Shown here piece after piece: positions 40,472 through 41,916 of a DNA stretch of 41,916 nucleotides. The stretch's first letter is position 1, and the number at the start of each line of letters is the position of its first letter. The DNA comes from Pseudomonadota bacterium (GTDB lineage: Bacteria; Pseudomonadota; Alphaproteobacteria; Caulobacterales; Caulobacteraceae). Made by a program: the position numbers and the translations under genes. Below the pieces are notes generated by a model, which ran no database searches, was not told the DNA's origin, and was given only the letters and a program-made list of their open reading frames with translations. The stretch is from contig JAEZCL010000069.1 in the NCBI GenBank assembly GCA_023433585.1, positions 1 through 41,916 on the forward strand, in the 5' to 3' direction.

Positions 40472-41916
40472 CAGACGGTCTCCAGCGAGGGCAGGTTCAG
40501 GCCGTGCTCGCGCGCGGCGTCACGGGCGATGTCGTATCCGGCGTCGGCGTGGCGCATGACGCCGGTGGCCGGGTCGTTCCACAGGACGCGCTCCAGGCGT
40601 TTCGCCGCCTCGACCGTGCCGTCAGCGACGATGACCACGCCGGAGTGCTGGGAGTATCCCATGCCCACCCCGCCGCCGTGGTGCAGCGACACCCAGGAGG
40701 CGCCCGAGGCCGTGTTCAGCAGGGCGTTCAGCAAGGGCCAGTCGGACACGGCGTCCGACCCGTCAATCATTGACTCGGTTTCGCGGTTCGGGCTGGCCAC
40801 CGAACCGGAATCCAGATGGTCCCGCCCGATGACGATGGGCGCCGAAAGCTCGCCCGACGCGACCATCTCGTTGAACATCAGCCCCGCTCGGTGCCGGTCG
40901 CCCAGGCCGATCCAGCAGATGCGCGCGGGCAGACCCTGGAAGGCGATGCGCTCGCCGGCCATGTCCAGCCAGCGGTGCAGCCCCGCATTGTCAGGGAACA
41001 GGCGCTTCATGGCCTCGTCGGTCTTGTGGATGTCCTCCGGATCGCCCGACAGCGCCGCCCAGCGGAACGGCCCGATCCCGCGACAGAACAAGGGGCGGAT
41101 ATAGGCGGGCACGAAGCCGGGGAAGTCGAAGGCGTTTTCGACTCCCTCATCGAAGGCGACCTGACGGATGTTGTTGCCGTAGTCGGTGGTGGGGATCCCC
41201 TGGCCGTGGAAATCCAGCATGGCCTTCACATGCACGGCCATGGAGGCGCGCGCGGCGGCCTCGACGGCGGCGGGATCGGACTGGCGCTTCGCCTCCCACT
41301 CCGCGACGGTCCAGCCGGAGGGCAGGTAGCCGTTGACGGGATCATGGGCGCTGGTCTGGTCGGTGACCAGATCGGGGCGAACGCTGCGCTTCACAAGTTC
41401 AGGCAGAATGTCAGCCGCATTGCCCAATAGGCCGATAGATTGAGGTTTTCCATCCTCGATCGACTGCTTCAGCAGCGCCAGCGCTTCGTCCAGTGTCTCG
41501 GCCATGACGTCCAGATAGCGGGTGCGAAGACGCATCTCGATGCGGCTGCGCTGGCACTCGATGGCCAGGCACGACGCGCCCGCCATGGTCGCCGCCAGCG
41601 GCTGCGCCCCGCCCATGCCGCCCAGGCCCGCCGTCAGGATCCACTTGCCCGACCAGTCGCCGCCGTAATGCTGGCGGCCCGCCTCGGCGAAGGTCTCGTA
41701 GGTGCCCTGAACGATCCCCTGGGTGCCGATGTAGATCCACGAGCCGGCCGTCATCTGGCCGTACATCATCAGCCCCTTGCGATCGAGCGCGTGGAAATGC
41801 TCCCAGGTCGCCCACTTCGGCACCAGGTTGGAGTTGGCGATCAGCACCCGCGGCGCGTCCTCATGCGTCCGGAACACCCCGACCGGCTTGCCGGACTGGA
41901 CCAGCAGGGTCTGGTC
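40471..41916 (-). CDS. hutU: Urocanate hydratase, N-terminus cut by window edge
   Basis: The C-terminal 481 residues of urocanase, which adds water to urocanate using NAD+ as an electrophile to make imidazolonepropionate. The frame is open to the window end, beginning with QTLLVQSGKPVGVFRTHEDA; about 75 N-terminal residues of the usual ~555 are missing. The NAD-binding GLGGMGGAQPLAA, the NLVPKW segment, and WVSLHHGGGVGMGYSQHSG are characteristic. It is upstream of hutH with overlapping stop and start, so this is the 3' part of a hut operon; hutI/hutG/hutC are not visible. Confidence 0.96.
   Translation of the reverse strand, partial: DQTLLVQSGKPVGVFRTHEDAPRVLIANSNLVPKWATWEHFHALDRKGLMMYGQMTAGSWIYIGTQGIVQGTYETFAEAGRQHYGGDWSGKWILTAGLGGMGGAQPLAATMAGASCLAIECQRSRIEMRLRTRYLDVMAETLDEALALLKQSIEDGKPQSIGLLGNAADILPELVKRSVRPDLVTDQTSAHDPVNGYLPSGWTVAEWEAKRQSDPAAVEAAARASMAVHVKAMLDFHGQGIPTTDYGNNIRQVAFDEGVENAFDFPGFVPAYIRPLFCRGIGPFRWAALSGDPEDIHKTDEAMKRLFPDNAGLHRWLDMAGERIAFQGLPARICWIGLGDRHRAGLMFNEMVASGELSAPIVIGRDHLDSGSVASPNRETESMIDGSDAVSDWPLLNALLNTASGASWVSLHHGGGVGMGYSQHSGVVIVADGTVEAAKRLERVLWNDPATGVMRHADAGYDIARDAAREHGLNLPSLETV

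Noticed and set aside
39110..41104. A 664-codon plus-strand frame across hutH/hutU
   Set aside because: Antisense to two well-conserved histidine-utilisation enzymes; no recognisable domain.

Overview
The window comes from a high-GC alphaproteobacterium, most likely a member of Caulobacterales close to Brevundimonas or Caulobacter. The reasons are the very GC-rich coding sequence, the run spoT-pyrE-pdxJ-acpS-lepB-rnc-era that is typical of alphaproteobacteria, and a large two-membrane-segment coiled-coil protein that looks like the Caulobacter polar landmark TipN. The genus is inference. No tRNA, rRNA, CRISPR array or complete insertion sequence is visible. The longest gene-free stretch is about 190 bases (28304-28493), so the window is almost solidly coding.

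Layout. 1-2.4 kb: the C-terminal part of the helicase HrpB and an MHS-type transporter. 2.4-3.1 kb: a lower-GC patch with a degenerate inverted-repeat sequence and an orphan membrane protein. 3.1-6.9 kb (minus): a translationally coupled set of an rRNA methyltransferase, a TrmH-type methyltransferase, OsmC and a small Cys protein, then a family 2 glycosyltransferase. 7.0-10.2 kb (plus): a TetR regulator overlapping a three-gene BtuFCD/FecBCD-type ABC importer. 10.2-13.7 kb: a soluble lytic transglycosylase diverging from dapA-smpB. 13.7-15.7 kb: a small membrane protein, a family 5 uracil-DNA glycosylase and a NYN-domain protein (all minus), then folK diverging from them with start codons sharing one CATG.

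15.8-23.6 kb (plus): rpoZ, a bifunctional RelA/SpoT homologue, an inserted RelB/RelE-type toxin-antitoxin pair, pyrE, pdxJ, acpS, lepB (with a long acidic N-terminal extension), rnc and era. This is the transcription, stringent response, secretion and RNA-processing core. 23.6-28.3 kb: a quinol-type nitric oxide reductase (minus) diverging from parC. 28.3-31.4 kb: a dispersed-repeat-like palindrome, a TipN-like protein and a small membrane protein. 31.6-33.8 kb: a phospholipase D family enzyme whose 3' end overlaps a convergent EEP-family hydrolase. 33.8-36.9 kb (minus): folD, LemA and two TPM-domain proteins. 37.0-38.9 kb (plus): a secreted protein of five tandem PPC-like domains. 38.9-41.9 kb (minus): hutH and the C-terminal part of hutU, that is, part of a histidine-utilisation operon.

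The window is mainly housekeeping. I did not find a clear new multi-gene system. The items most worth a second look are the five-repeat secreted protein with a 12-base tandem repeat just after its signal peptide, the LepB extension, the natural alanine at the quinolone-determining position of ParC, the TipN-like gene with a perfect palindrome just before its ribosome binding site, the orphan low-GC membrane gene, and the extremely tight convergent gene ends.
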